Part shown: positions 33,166 to 41,923 of the stretch, one piece after another
How the letters are laid out: every line of letters starts with the position of its first letter
How positions within the stretch are numbered: position 1 is the first letter of the stretch
NCBI GenBank assembly: GCA_029884165.1
Contig: JAOUIH010000018.1
Coordinates: forward strand, 1-50,975
Length of the DNA: 50,975 nucleotides
Direction: 5' to 3'
From: Gammaproteobacteria bacterium
Lineage (GTDB): Bacteria; Pseudomonadota; Gammaproteobacteria; Steroidobacterales; Woeseiaceae
Position numbers and translations under genes: made by a program
Notes under the pieces: generated by a model
What the model saw: the letters and a program-made list of their open reading frames with translations, nothing else
Database searches by the model: none
Told to the model about the DNA's origin: nothing

Positions 33166-33957
33166 ATGGGTACGAAAACGAATTTCCTTTCTTTGGGTTT
33201 GGTCCTGCTGCTCGCAGCTTGTGGCGGTGGCGGCGGTGGCGGCGGGTCGGGCAGCCCGAACCCGCCGCCACCACCGCCGCCACCGCCACCGCCTGTCAAC
33301 GCCATCCCGGCGGGCCACTGGTTCGGCACGCTGAGCAACGACACGAGCGCCGTCATCGAGGAGTACGTTGCGATGGTCGACGCCGGCGGTCGGTTCCGGC
33401 TGGTCTCGGTCGATTCCGCCGTGCAGATGTCAGGCAACTTCCTGGTCGACGTGAACGCATTCACGGGCGATGCCACTGCCTTCGCGGATACGGGCGCCGT
33501 GTGGCTGAGTGGCAGCCCGGCCACGACCGTGACACTGGAAGGTGGAGTAGTCCAGGGCGACGCATTTTCCGGCATCTGGACCGCGGCGTCCGGCGAGAGA
33601 GGCAGCTTCGCGTTCGTATACGACGGCACGTTTTACGAACGCGCCGGTACGCTGGACCAGCTGGCCGGATCCTGGATCTCATACGACGACTTCGGCAGCC
33701 CGTCGGTGACGTTTACGATCCTGGCCGACGGCAGCTTCACCGGGCAGAACACGCTCGGTTGCACATCCAGCGGCCAGTTCGCCGTCATCGACGAGGGCTT
33801 CAACCTGTTCGAGGTGCAGAGCACGATCATCGGCTGCGCAGTCGCCGGCGAGTATATCGGGCTCGCGTTTCTCGCCGACATCCTGGGGCCGAACGACGCC
33901 CTGGTATTCGCGGTCGACAACGGTTCGCGGGCGACCGTCCTGGGCTTCGAACGGTGA
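33166..33957 (+). CDS. Lipoprotein with poly-Gly/poly-Pro linker, function unknown
   Basis: A 263-residue lipoprotein with lipobox LAAC (Cys19), followed directly by eight glycines and then about eleven prolines, before a folded beta-rich domain (about 48-263) rich in Gly, Thr and aromatic residues. The linker would hold the domain away from the membrane. Pairs of Cys in the C-terminal part (NTLGCTSS and IIGCAVAG) may form a disulfide. GGGGAG precedes the ATG. I do not recognise the domain. A strong terminator follows 3 bp after the stop codon, so the gene is transcribed alone or ends the unit begun by the M14-like gene 197 bp upstream. Confidence 0.8.
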   Translation: MGTKTNFLSLGLVLLLAACGGGGGGGGSGSPNPPPPPPPPPPPVNAIPAGHWFGTLSNDTSAVIEEYVAMVDAGGRFRLVSVDSAVQMSGNFLVDVNAFTGDATAFADTGAVWLSGSPATTVTLEGGVVQGDAFSGIWTAASGERGSFAFVYDGTFYERAGTLDQLAGSWISYDDFGSPSVTFTILADGSFTGQNTLGCTSSGQFAVIDEGFNLFEVQSTIIGCAVAGEYIGLAFLADILGPNDALVFAVDNGSRATVLGFER

Positions 33958-33960
33958 TCC

Positions 33961-33993
33961 CGACGCCGGGGCCGCTTGCGGCCCCGGCGTCTT
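33961..33993 (+). terminator. Rho-independent terminator after the poly-Gly/Pro lipoprotein
   Basis: Perfect 14-bp arms (33961-33974 with 33977-33990) joined by TT and followed by TTT, starting 3 bp after the stop codon. The stem is very GC-rich; the T-run is short. The rest of the gap to the next gene (33994-34163) shows only a GCTGATCGATCAGC palindrome at 34155-34168 across the stop codon of the ParA-like gene. Confidence 0.75.
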
Positions 33994-34163
33994 TGCGGCC
34001 GGTGACGATGCGGCCGGACGTGGCGATCCCGGTCGTCCTTCTTGCGCTGCCTGCCCGGACCTTGCCGGGCGCCAGATCGCCAACCGCAGCCTGGATGGCA
34101 CCGGACCGCGCGAGCTGAGTCGCCGGCTCTGCCGGAGTTGCTCGCGCGAGATCTGCTGATCGA

Positions 34164-35312
34164 TCAGCGGGCGTCGCGAGTAACGAGCTCCAGGCGCAGC
34201 TTTTCGCCGTCCTGGGCCAGCACGGCGTAGTCGGCACCCGTATCGGAGACGATCCAGCCGTCTACGTTACCGCCCGCGGCGACCCGCAGCGTACTGTCGT
34301 CGAGCCGGTCGCGGAGGATGACGATGCTGTCCTTGCCGACTTTGGCGACGCCGTTCAGTTGCCACTTTTCGCGGACCTTTTCGACCGGGACAGCCGGCGG
34401 CGGCTCCGGCAGCGGTTCGGCGGGGAGCGCTTCTGCCACGGGCAGCGGCGATTCCGATACGGCAAGCGGGACCGGTGGCGAGACCGGCGCGCCGCCAGGT
34501 GCCTGCAAGCCCCACCAGGCCGCCCCAGCGAGCACCGCGATCGAGGCGGCGGCGAGCCAGGGTACGGCAGGGCGGCGTCGCTGCGCCGGGCCTGCGGCGG
34601 CGGGCCGCAGCAGGTCCCGCGCGTTCAGTGGCTGCGCCAGTCTCGCTTCCAGCCAGTCCGTAATCGCCGCCCACTGTTCGAGGTCCTTGCCCACGCGCGC
34701 CTTCGGCATGTCGTGTATGCAGAGCCCCTTCGCGGCGGCCCAGGTGTAGTTCTGGCTGTCCCGCAGTACGCCGACGACCGCTATCGACAGGCGCGCCAGG
34801 AAGCGGCTCAGCTGCCGGTAGGCGAGCGTGCGTTCCCTGACTCGATTGGCGACGACGCCAAGGCGTCCGTTGCGGCGGCTCACCTGAGCGACCAGCAGCA
34901 GATCGGAAACGAGACGGGATGCAGCGTGTATGTCGAGATCCGACGGCAGCACCGGGACGAGAATGGCGTGGGCCCCGCAAGTGTAGTCAATCAGATCGCG
35001 GCCCGAGAGACCCGCAGGGGCATCGATTACCGCGACGTCGACGTCCCCGGGGACATCGATTGGTTCCCGGTGCAGGTCGGTAAGCCCGCAATGCAAGGCG
35101 GAGACGCCGCGCACCTGCGGCAGGTCGGACGCGCGATTATTGAGCCAGCGCGTGCTGGAGCCCTGCCTGTCCATGTCGACCAGCGCAACGCGCCGTCCGG
35201 TCGACGCGAGGTAGCCAGCGAGGTTGAAAGCCAGCGTCGTCTTGCCTGAACCGCCCTTGGGATTCAAAACCACAACGCGCCGCAGGTCCTGCACAGGATT
35301 GGTTTTCAGCAT
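34164..35312 (-). CDS. ParA/MinD-type ATPase with C-terminal membrane anchor and GspC-like periplasmic domain
   Basis: A 382-residue protein with three parts. Residues 10-230 are a ParA-type ATPase: deviant Walker A KGGSGKTT (19-26), the MDRQGS block (48-53) and Walker B-like VAVIDAPAG (93-101). RRR at 245-247 precedes a transmembrane helix (250-268), so the rest should be periplasmic. A Pro/Ala/Glu-rich spacer (273-310) leads to a C-terminal domain (313-377) whose pattern (LNGVAKVGKDSIVILRD, then GGNVDGWIVSD, then DGEKLRLEL) resembles the HR domain of type II secretion protein GspC. No parB, minC or secretion genes are adjacent. It may position a surface or secretion machine; that is inference. 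The motifs are certain, the fusion's role is not. Confidence 0.82.
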   Translation of the reverse strand: MLKTNPVQDLRRVVVLNPKGGSGKTTLAFNLAGYLASTGRRVALVDMDRQGSSTRWLNNRASDLPQVRGVSALHCGLTDLHREPIDVPGDVDVAVIDAPAGLSGRDLIDYTCGAHAILVPVLPSDLDIHAASRLVSDLLLVAQVSRRNGRLGVVANRVRERTLAYRQLSRFLARLSIAVVGVLRDSQNYTWAAAKGLCIHDMPKARVGKDLEQWAAITDWLEARLAQPLNARDLLRPAAAGPAQRRRPAVPWLAAASIAVLAGAAWWGLQAPGGAPVSPPVPLAVSESPLPVAEALPAEPLPEPPPAVPVEKVREKWQLNGVAKVGKDSIVILRDRLDDSTLRVAAGGNVDGWIVSDTGADYAVLAQDGEKLRLELVTRDAR

Positions 35313-35417
35313 TAATTCAGTCCGGTTGCCCTACCGGAACCGCATAGGATTCACGGGTCATTGTACAAGCGTGGCCGAGATCTGCGACCTGATCGATCGG
35401 ACGGTTTGGTTTGTCGA

Positions 35418-36413
35418 TCACGGCCTGAATGCAACCAGCCGGTCCGTCGTTTCGCTGCCGCCAGCCTGCGCGGCGCCACCAATCACGTAAATTGCCTCGT
35501 CCGTGGCCAGGGCGCCGAGGCCGTGGCGCGGCACAGGCATCTCGTCGGCCAGGTTCCACGCATCCCGTTGCGGTTCGTACTCCCAGACCTCGGCATACAC
35601 GCCGCTGGTCGCGCCGAAGTACTCGCCACCGAATACGTACATCCTGCCGTCGAGTGCGGCAGCAGCGATTCCGCCGGCGGCCTGTGGCAGGGGCGCCAGC
35701 TCGCTCCACGAGTCAGTCGCGAAATCGAACGCCTCGTGTACGGCGAGGTTGCCGCCGCGGACCGTGCGGCCACCCACGACATGCCACCGACCGTCCAGCA
35801 AGACGCCGGCCGCACTGTTGCGCGGTGTCGGCAGCGGCGCAGCCGGCTGCCACTGCCCGCTACCGGGGTCGAACACCTGGTGTAGCCCCGTGTCCCCCTG
35901 GTCCTCCCAGTCGGCATTGCGCTGGCCCAGTGGCTGGCGTCCGCCGGCGAGGTGGATGCGTCCCTGCCAGGCGATCGCGACCGTCTCCGATTGCGGCTCC
36001 GGCATCGCGTCGACGACGCGCCAACCCTCTGCCGTCAACCGCAGCACGTCCCGGCTCGCACTCCAGCGGCCGCCGTCAGCGGCCACGAAGCCTCCGAAAA
36101 GAAAGAGCTCGTCCGCATTCGCTACGAGATAAGCGTGATGGCGCGGCTCCGGCAGCGAGGGCGCGTCCGACCAGGCACTCGACTCCGGGTCGTAGACGAT
36201 TACGCGGGTCGAGATGTTCTGCAATGCCGCGTCGACGTCCGGGCTCAATCCGCCGGCGACGTATATGCGCCCGCGATGCCATGCCGGATAGATCTCCTGC
36301 ACGCGATAGGGCAGGGAAGGACGATCCTGCCAGGTGCCCGCTGTCGCCGTCCTCGGCAGCACTATCGCCGCCAGCAGGCCGCCACCCCCTCCCACAAAAT
36401 CTCGCCTTCGCAT
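35418..36413 (-). CDS. Tat-exported Kelch-repeat beta-propeller protein
   Basis: A 331-residue exported protein with a Tat signal (RRRDFVG at 2-8, cleavage near TATAG) and about six Kelch repeats, each with a double-Gly strand such as RIYVAGG, ELFLFGG, RIHLAGG, RWHVVGG, RMYVFGG and AIYVIGG, spaced about 50 residues apart. Kelch propellers in bacteria serve as binding scaffolds or, rarely, enzymes; no catalytic residues stand out. The second of two ATGs (36413) has a better-spaced G-rich ribosome site than the first (36419). The 105-bp gap to the ParA-like gene holds nothing clear. Confidence 0.85.
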   Translation of the reverse strand: MRRRDFVGGGGGLLAAIVLPRTATAGTWQDRPSLPYRVQEIYPAWHRGRIYVAGGLSPDVDAALQNISTRVIVYDPESSAWSDAPSLPEPRHHAYLVANADELFLFGGFVAADGGRWSASRDVLRLTAEGWRVVDAMPEPQSETVAIAWQGRIHLAGGRQPLGQRNADWEDQGDTGLHQVFDPGSGQWQPAAPLPTPRNSAAGVLLDGRWHVVGGRTVRGGNLAVHEAFDFATDSWSELAPLPQAAGGIAAAALDGRMYVFGGEYFGATSGVYAEVWEYEPQRDAWNLADEMPVPRHGLGALATDEAIYVIGGAAQAGGSETTDRLVAFRP

Positions 36414-36502
36414 GCGCATGCCCCCCCGGATGTCGCGTGTTATCGTCGCGAACGGTATGGAATTCCTGTGACCGCTGCGTTGGGGCAAAGTTTAGCCGGG
36501 CA

Positions 36503-37348
36503 ATGACGACTCCCGAACTGCCTTACCGACTGGGCTTGCCGGCCTGGGCATTCCCCGCCTGGCGCGGCCGTTACTTCGAGGCGCAGCCATCGGCGCTCGC
36601 CGGCTACGCGTCGGTATTCAATACCGTCGAGGGCAACACGACCTTCTACCAGGTGCCCGCAAAGGATACGGTGGCCGCCTGGCGCGAGGCGGTGCAGGGC
36701 ACGGACTTCCGTTTTTGCTTCAAGCTGCCGCGCACCGTAACGCACGATCGATCGCCCGATTTCAGTGACCTGGAGCGGTTTCTGTCCGCGGTCGAGCCGC
36801 TCGCTGACCACGTCGGGCCACTGCTCCTGCAGTTTCCGGCACGGGTAGGCCCGGAGCAGCTGGACGAGCTTCAGAAGCTGCTCACGCGCCTGCCCGCAGG
36901 TTTCGACAAGGTGCTGGAGTTCCGCCACCCGCGGCTGTTCAGCGAGCCCGAGCTGGTCGACGACCTGCTACAGGAGTTCGGCTGCGGGCGCGTCGTGCTC
37001 GACACGCGGCCGATCTACGCAGGCGACCGCCGGCATCCCGAGGTGATCGAGGCGCTGCACGAGAAGCCGGACCTGCCGGTACTGCAGGCGGTATACAACA
37101 GGCTGGAGTTCGTGCGTCTCGTGCTGCACCCGGACCGGCTCGAAGAAGGACGCTATATCGACGAGTGGGCCGATCGCATCGCGATGCGTATCGGGCAGGG
37201 CGTCAGCGCGTGGATGATGATCCACTGCCCGAACAACCTGCACTGCCCGGAGATGGCGCGCGCGTTCCACGCGGCGCTGGGCCGCAGGCTCGATGGCCTT
37301 CCGCCCTTGCCACCCTGGCCCGTCCCGCAGCAGGCGACACTGCTCTGA
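36503..37348 (+). CDS. DUF72-family protein (YecE-like)
   Basis: A 281-residue cytoplasmic TIM-barrel-like protein of the DUF72 family: LGLPAWAFPAWRGRYF at the start, NTVEGNTTFYQVP, FRFCFKLPRTVTH, GPLLLQFPA and LEFRHPRLF are typical blocks in the usual order. Its biochemical role is not established. I chose the ATG at 36503 because it precedes the first conserved block; a longer open frame runs antisense to the Kelch gene and is not real. It is divergent from the Kelch gene and convergent with the kinase gene. Confidence 0.88.
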   Translation: MTTPELPYRLGLPAWAFPAWRGRYFEAQPSALAGYASVFNTVEGNTTFYQVPAKDTVAAWREAVQGTDFRFCFKLPRTVTHDRSPDFSDLERFLSAVEPLADHVGPLLLQFPARVGPEQLDELQKLLTRLPAGFDKVLEFRHPRLFSEPELVDDLLQEFGCGRVVLDTRPIYAGDRRHPEVIEALHEKPDLPVLQAVYNRLEFVRLVLHPDRLEEGRYIDEWADRIAMRIGQGVSAWMMIHCPNNLHCPEMARAFHAALGRRLDGLPPLPPWPVPQQATLL

Positions 37349-37358
37349 TCTATCCGCG

Positions 37359-38021
37359 TTACCTGCCGCGAAAGGGCGCCATGAAGATGCGCTTGAATAC
37401 TCGCGCGACGCGGTCGATCAGGATCGGCTTGTAGTACGCGGCGTCTTCGGGCGTCATATCGTCGAATTCACGCCGATACTTGTGCTTGAGCCACGCATTG
37501 AAATCGTGCTGCCACAGGAATCCGTGCAGCCAGTGGTTGAACGGGTGGAAGCCCGGCCGATAGATCTCCGCGACGCCGAAGTCGATGATCCAGGGACGTT
37601 CGCCATGCTGGACGAGAATATTCGACTTGCGCATCAGGTCGCCGTGCGCGACGCCGCGTTCGTGGATGGCCTCGATGATCCCGAACAGCCGTTCAAAGAA
37701 GCGGTCGCGCTCCTTCGGCGGACTGTCGCGGTAGGTCGGCGCGTCGACGTATTCGAGGGCCAGGTAGTGGCCGTCGAACAGGCCATAGCAGTGCGGTATC
37801 CCGTCGATTCCTTCGAGCCGCCGATAGGCGTGGTACTCGCGCCGCAGCATCGTGCGCCGCAGGAAAGCCGAGACAGGGTTGCCGTAAACGGCCTTGACCA
37901 GCACCGGCCGGCCACCGATCGTGCCGGCGTGAATGCTGCCCTGGTTTCCGGATTGCGAGATGATCCTGCCGCGTGCCACGATTTCGGCGACCGCGGCTGC
38001 ATCGACTGCAGCGTCGCTCAC
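37359..38021 (-). CDS. RIO/WaaP-like small protein kinase
   Basis: A 220-residue kinase of the lipopolysaccharide kinase (WaaP)/RIO/Bud32 group: Lys43 in VLVKAVYG for ATP, Glu62 in RREYHAYRRL, the catalytic HGDLMRKSN loop (126-134) and DFG (147-149). It lacks the C-lobe of ordinary Ser/Thr kinases and has a basic, aromatic C-terminal helix ending FKRIFMAPFRGR. It starts with GTG at 38021, inside the stop codon of the upstream methyltransferase (GTGA overlap), so translation is coupled. A substrate in the envelope (lipopolysaccharide core sugar) or a protein is possible. Confidence 0.82.
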   Translation of the reverse strand: MSDAAVDAAAVAEIVARGRIISQSGNQGSIHAGTIGGRPVLVKAVYGNPVSAFLRRTMLRREYHAYRRLEGIDGIPHCYGLFDGHYLALEYVDAPTYRDSPPKERDRFFERLFGIIEAIHERGVAHGDLMRKSNILVQHGERPWIIDFGVAEIYRPGFHPFNHWLHGFLWQHDFNAWLKHKYRREFDDMTPEDAAYYKPILIDRVARVFKRIFMAPFRGR

Positions 38022-38605
38022 AGCCGGGTGTGTATGTAGATGAACCACGCGAGCAGGAATGCGGCGATCAGCGGCTCCCAGTTCACGGTGAGACTCTTGC
38101 GGAAGGACCAGCGGTCTTCGCTGGTTGAGGGCCGGTTGCCGAAGCTCGGGACCAGTGCGTGCGTGTTCTGCATGTAGTCGTCGTACGCGGGCCCGAAGAT
38201 TTGCCGGAGTTTGCGCTCTTCGTATTCGATCGCGGGCGGGTAATAGAAGAGGAAGAACGCCAGCGCAACGAGCGCCGTCCACCACAGCCCGGACGCTGCG
38301 ACGAAACCATACAGGATCAGGATGTTGCCGACGTAGAGCGGATGCCGGACGTAGACGTATGGACCGCTCGTCGCGAGCTGCTTGTTCTTGGCGATCACGC
38401 CGGAGGCCCACAGCCGAACCGCCGTGCCCAGGGCGAAAAGCGCGGCGCCGACCCAGTAAAGCGCCTCGACCGGCTGCGCAACCCAGGCGAACAGGACGGC
38501 CAGCAGCATGCCCAGGATCTGTCGGGACGCCTCGTGGTAGCGGAGTTCCCGGATAACGTGAGCCAGGCCGGTCAGCGGCGGCAGCGAGTCGGTTCTGTGG
38601 GACAT
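38018..38605 (-). CDS. Isoprenylcysteine carboxyl methyltransferase-family membrane protein
   Basis: A 195-residue membrane protein with four or five hydrophobic helices and the family's SAM-binding signature GPYVYVRHPLYVGN (the RHPxYxG motif), followed by EYEERKLRQIFGPAYDDY, the conserved Glu/Arg block. Bacterial members methylate small lipid-like or unknown substrates, not prenylated proteins. The ATG at 38605 was chosen because the longer frame upstream is rich in unlikely residues. Coupled to the kinase downstream by a GTGA overlap, so the two products probably act together, perhaps on one envelope molecule. Confidence 0.85.
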   Translation of the reverse strand: MSHRTDSLPPLTGLAHVIRELRYHEASRQILGMLLAVLFAWVAQPVEALYWVGAALFALGTAVRLWASGVIAKNKQLATSGPYVYVRHPLYVGNILILYGFVAASGLWWTALVALAFFLFYYPPAIEYEERKLRQIFGPAYDDYMQNTHALVPSFGNRPSTSEDRWSFRKSLTVNWEPLIAAFLLAWFIYIHTRL

Positions 38606-38699
38606 GCGCGAAGTCTTTCCTCGACTGGATACAGGCGCGAATGATACCGGAAACTCGCAGCCGGCAGCCAAAAACGGCGCCGGCCGCGAGCTCCCGGCC

Positions 38700-41600
38700 T
38701 CAGCGGACGGCCTCCGGCAGCCAGACGTGATCGACACCTTTCTGGCGGGCCCAGTCGTTGATCGGCGCGAGCAGGTCGGCTGAAATCGCCCGAAGCTCGC
38801 CCCGCCGCAGAGCCCATTGCGCCCGCAGGTCGGCCAGTCGCGTCATGGCGCCGTCTGTTACGGGCGCCCCGCTCCGGTCGATGACGTCCATCAGGTAGCG
38901 GAGCTGGCCGGCGAGCATCGTTTCCCAGGCGTCCTCGTCCTCGTAGGTCTCGTGCTTCGGCTGGTCGATCAGTGCCTCCCACTCGCCGATCGCTGCAATG
39001 GCCGGTGCCGCCGCGGCACCCAGTGCCGCATCGCCTGGGAATTCGGCGAGCAGCGCCTCGACCTGGCTGCGCGCCGTCCGGACGTCCTGCAACGCGCCGA
39101 GGATCTCGCTCAGCATGCCGCTGATCTCGGCCAGCCGTGCCACCCACTCGGCGCGCTGCGTGTCGCTCGCCGCGCCGCGCGGGTCCGGCGTCAGTGTGAA
39201 GCTCGCGCTCGCGCTTCGGTCGCCCGTTACGATGCGCGCCTCGTAGCGACCGGGTGCCACCGTGGGGCCACCGAAGCCGGCAAACAAAGCGATGTCGGGA
39301 ATGCAGCGGATGCTCTCCGATCGCATGTCCCAGCCCCAGCGATTGAGACCCGCCTTGCGCGCCGGGTACTTGATTTCGAAAGGCCGGCGCGGATCCATGT
39401 TAGCGATGCGGCAACGGTCGTGATCGCTTTCCTCTGTCGTGTAGCTGCGCACGAGGCGTCCGTTGGCGTCACGGATCTCGATCGTCAGTGGCGCCTCCGT
39501 CTCTTCTTCCCTGAGGTAATAATAGAGCGGCACCTCGCTGGACGGGTTCTTGCCCTCGAAGTTTCCGCCGCCCGAGCTCATTCGCACCATTGGCACTTCG
39601 CCCGGGGAGTACAGGTGTAGCGCCTTGCTGCCGGTCTCGGCCGCCGCCTGCCGCAGGACGAACAGGTCGTCCAGCACCCAGAAGGCCCGGCCCTGCGTAG
39701 CGGCAATCAGGTTGTCGTGCTGCACGCGCAGATCCGTGACGGGGACGCGCGGCAGGTTCAGCTGCAGCGGCTGCCAGTCGGCCCCGTCATTGAACGAGAC
39801 GAACGCGCCGGTCTCGGTGCCGGCATACAGCAGGCCCCGGCGCGCGGGATCTTCACGCACGACGCGGACGAACGCGTCCTCCGGCAGGCCGGCGTCGATG
39901 CGCCGCCAGCGCCTGCCGTAATCCGTCGTCTTGTAGATGTAGGGGCGAAAATCGTTGAGCTTGTACCCGGTCACCGCCGCGTAGGCCGTCGCCGGGTCGT
40001 GCGGGCTCAACTCGAGCGCGTTGATCATTGCCTCGCCGCGGTGTGGCGGCGACACGTTGTCCCAGGATTCGCCGGCGTTGCGCGTTACATGTATCAGCCC
40101 GTCGTCGCTGCCCACCCAGATCGTGCCGGCTTCTGCCGCCGACTCCACGATGTAGAAAATCGTGTTGTAGAATTCGGCGCCGACGTTTTCCGGCGTGAGT
40201 GGCCCGCCATTGCGGCCCTGTTTCTCCGGGTCATTGCGCGTCAGGTCGGGACTGATCTCCGTCCAGGTCGTTCCCCTGTCGGTGCTCTTCAGGAGCATCT
40301 GGGTGCCGAAGTAAATTATGCTCGGATCGTGAGGCGACACCGCGACCGGTGCGTTCCAGTTGGCCCGGTACTTCAGGTCGCGCGAATCCTTGCCATAGAC
40401 CATTTCCGGGTACGGGATGATGACGCGGGTTACCTGCGTATCGCGGTCATACTCCGTCAGCGTACCGTTGATTGTCGTCGCATAGACCAGCCGCGGGTCG
40501 TCGGGATCGAACGCGATGTGCGCGCTCTCGCCGCCGCCGACGGCGAAATAGTCGGCCTCGCCGATACCGCCGCGGAAGGAGCTCGTGGCGATCGCGACCG
40601 TGCTGTTGTCCTGCTGGCCGCCGTAGATGCGATACGGGAAGTCGTTGTCCGCTACCACCCTGTAAAACTGCGCCGTCGGCTGGTTGTGAATGCTGGACCA
40701 GGTCTTGCCTCCGTCGAACGTTACGGTCGCACCGCCGTCGTTGCCGTTGATCATGATGCGGTTGTCACGTGGGTTGATCCAGTGATCGTGGTGATCGCCG
40801 TGCGGCGTATCGATCTTTTGCCAGGTCGCGCCCGCATCGATCGATTTCATCAGTGGCACGTTCAGCACCCACACCGTGTCCGGGTCGACAGGGTCCGCGG
40901 TGACATGGATGTAGTACCAGGCCCGTGTGTGCAGGACACGGTGCCCGTTGATCAGCTTCCAGGTCTTGCCCGCGTCGTCGCTGCGCCAGAGGCCGCCCTT
41001 TTCGGGCTCTGCCTCGATGAGCGCGTAGACGCGCTCGGGCATGCTCGCCGATACGTCCACGCCGATCTTGCCGACCATTTCGGGCAGCCCGCCTTCGAGC
41101 CGGGTCCAGGTATCGCCGCCGTCCGTCGTCTTGAAAATGCCGCCGTCGGTGCCGCCGGAGTGGATGAACCAGGGCTTGCGGCCGTGGTTCCACATTGCCG
41201 CATAAAGGATCCGGGGATTCGTCGGGTCCATCGACAGGTCGGACGCCCCGGTCGTGTCGCTGACCTTCAGGACATGCTGCCAGGACTTGCCGCCGTCGGT
41301 CGTGCGGAAAATACCGCGCTCCGCATTCGGACCCCAGATCTGACCCTGTGCGGCGATATACGCGACGTCCGGGTCGGCCGGGTGTACCTGGATACGCGCA
41401 ATCTGGCCGGCCCGGTCGAGACCGATATGGGTCCAGGTCTTGCCGGCATCGGTCGAGCGGTACACGCCCTTGCCCTGGCTGGTCGTAACGCCACGGATCG
41501 GGGATTCGCCGGTGCCGACGTAGATCACGTTGTGGTCGGACTCGGCGACGGCGACAGCGCCGATCGTCCCGACGTCGATGTGGCCGTCCGAAATGTTCTC

Positions 41601-41861
41601 CCAGGTGGTGCCGGCGTTCTCGGTTTTCCAGACGCCGCCGCCGGTCGCACCCATGTAATAGAGCTGAGCGTTGTCGGCCACACCCGTGACCGTCGTTACG
41701 CGGCCGCCGCGGTAGGGTCCGACCAGGCGCCACTCGACCGCCGACAAGGTGTCCGGGTCGACGACTTCGTCTGCCGCGGCCGGCCCGCCTGCGCCGAGCA
41801 TTGTGATCAGGACACCGAGGGCGACGAACGCCCGCTTGCCCGGGTATGTCTGCTTGTTCAC
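38700..41861 (-). CDS. Large exported BNR/sortilin-type beta-propeller protein
   Basis: A 1053-residue exported protein (signal 1-31, ending AAADE). It is full of Asp-box/BNR repeats (for example STDAGKTWTHI, TTDGGKSWQHV, TTDGGDTWTRL, SDDAGKTWKLI, FDGGKTWSSI, STDRGTTWTEI), which build two propellers of the VPS10/sortilin type over residues 35-750. After this come a beta-sandwich segment (about 780-880) and a helical C-terminal region (about 900-1050). This architecture recurs in many environmental bacteria, usually annotated as glycosyl hydrolase-like with no proven activity. The start is GTG with GAGGAG upstream. It is probably a surface or periplasmic binding scaffold. Confidence 0.87.
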   Translation of the reverse strand: MNKQTYPGKRAFVALGVLITMLGAGGPAAADEVVDPDTLSAVEWRLVGPYRGGRVTTVTGVADNAQLYYMGATGGGVWKTENAGTTWENISDGHIDVGTIGAVAVAESDHNVIYVGTGESPIRGVTTSQGKGVYRSTDAGKTWTHIGLDRAGQIARIQVHPADPDVAYIAAQGQIWGPNAERGIFRTTDGGKSWQHVLKVSDTTGASDLSMDPTNPRILYAAMWNHGRKPWFIHSGGTDGGIFKTTDGGDTWTRLEGGLPEMVGKIGVDVSASMPERVYALIEAEPEKGGLWRSDDAGKTWKLINGHRVLHTRAWYYIHVTADPVDPDTVWVLNVPLMKSIDAGATWQKIDTPHGDHHDHWINPRDNRIMINGNDGGATVTFDGGKTWSSIHNQPTAQFYRVVADNDFPYRIYGGQQDNSTVAIATSSFRGGIGEADYFAVGGGESAHIAFDPDDPRLVYATTINGTLTEYDRDTQVTRVIIPYPEMVYGKDSRDLKYRANWNAPVAVSPHDPSIIYFGTQMLLKSTDRGTTWTEISPDLTRNDPEKQGRNGGPLTPENVGAEFYNTIFYIVESAAEAGTIWVGSDDGLIHVTRNAGESWDNVSPPHRGEAMINALELSPHDPATAYAAVTGYKLNDFRPYIYKTTDYGRRWRRIDAGLPEDAFVRVVREDPARRGLLYAGTETGAFVSFNDGADWQPLQLNLPRVPVTDLRVQHDNLIAATQGRAFWVLDDLFVLRQAAAETGSKALHLYSPGEVPMVRMSSGGGNFEGKNPSSEVPLYYYLREEETEAPLTIEIRDANGRLVRSYTTEESDHDRCRIANMDPRRPFEIKYPARKAGLNRWGWDMRSESIRCIPDIALFAGFGGPTVAPGRYEARIVTGDRSASASFTLTPDPRGAASDTQRAEWVARLAEISGMLSEILGALQDVRTARSQVEALLAEFPGDAALGAAAAPAIAAIGEWEALIDQPKHETYEDEDAWETMLAGQLRYLMDVIDRSGAPVTDGAMTRLADLRAQWALRRGELRAISADLLAPINDWARQKGVDHVWLPEAVR

Positions 41862-41923
41862 GGTTCCAGCTCCTCGCTTCTATTTCGGTTTTTGGTCCGG
41901 CCGGGTGACAGATCGTGTATCGA

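Noticed and set aside
31537..33957. An 806-codon plus-strand frame joining the M14-like region to the poly-Gly/Pro lipoprotein
   Set aside because: The part before 33166 runs through the dispersed repeat and over the M14-like gene in another frame. Only the part from the ATG at 33166 has a ribosome site and a lipoprotein signal.
38640..38699. Terminator after the BNR protein gene (GGCGCCG then TTTTT on the minus strand)
   Set aside because: A T-run is present, but I could not pair a clean stem directly before it, so I did not call it.
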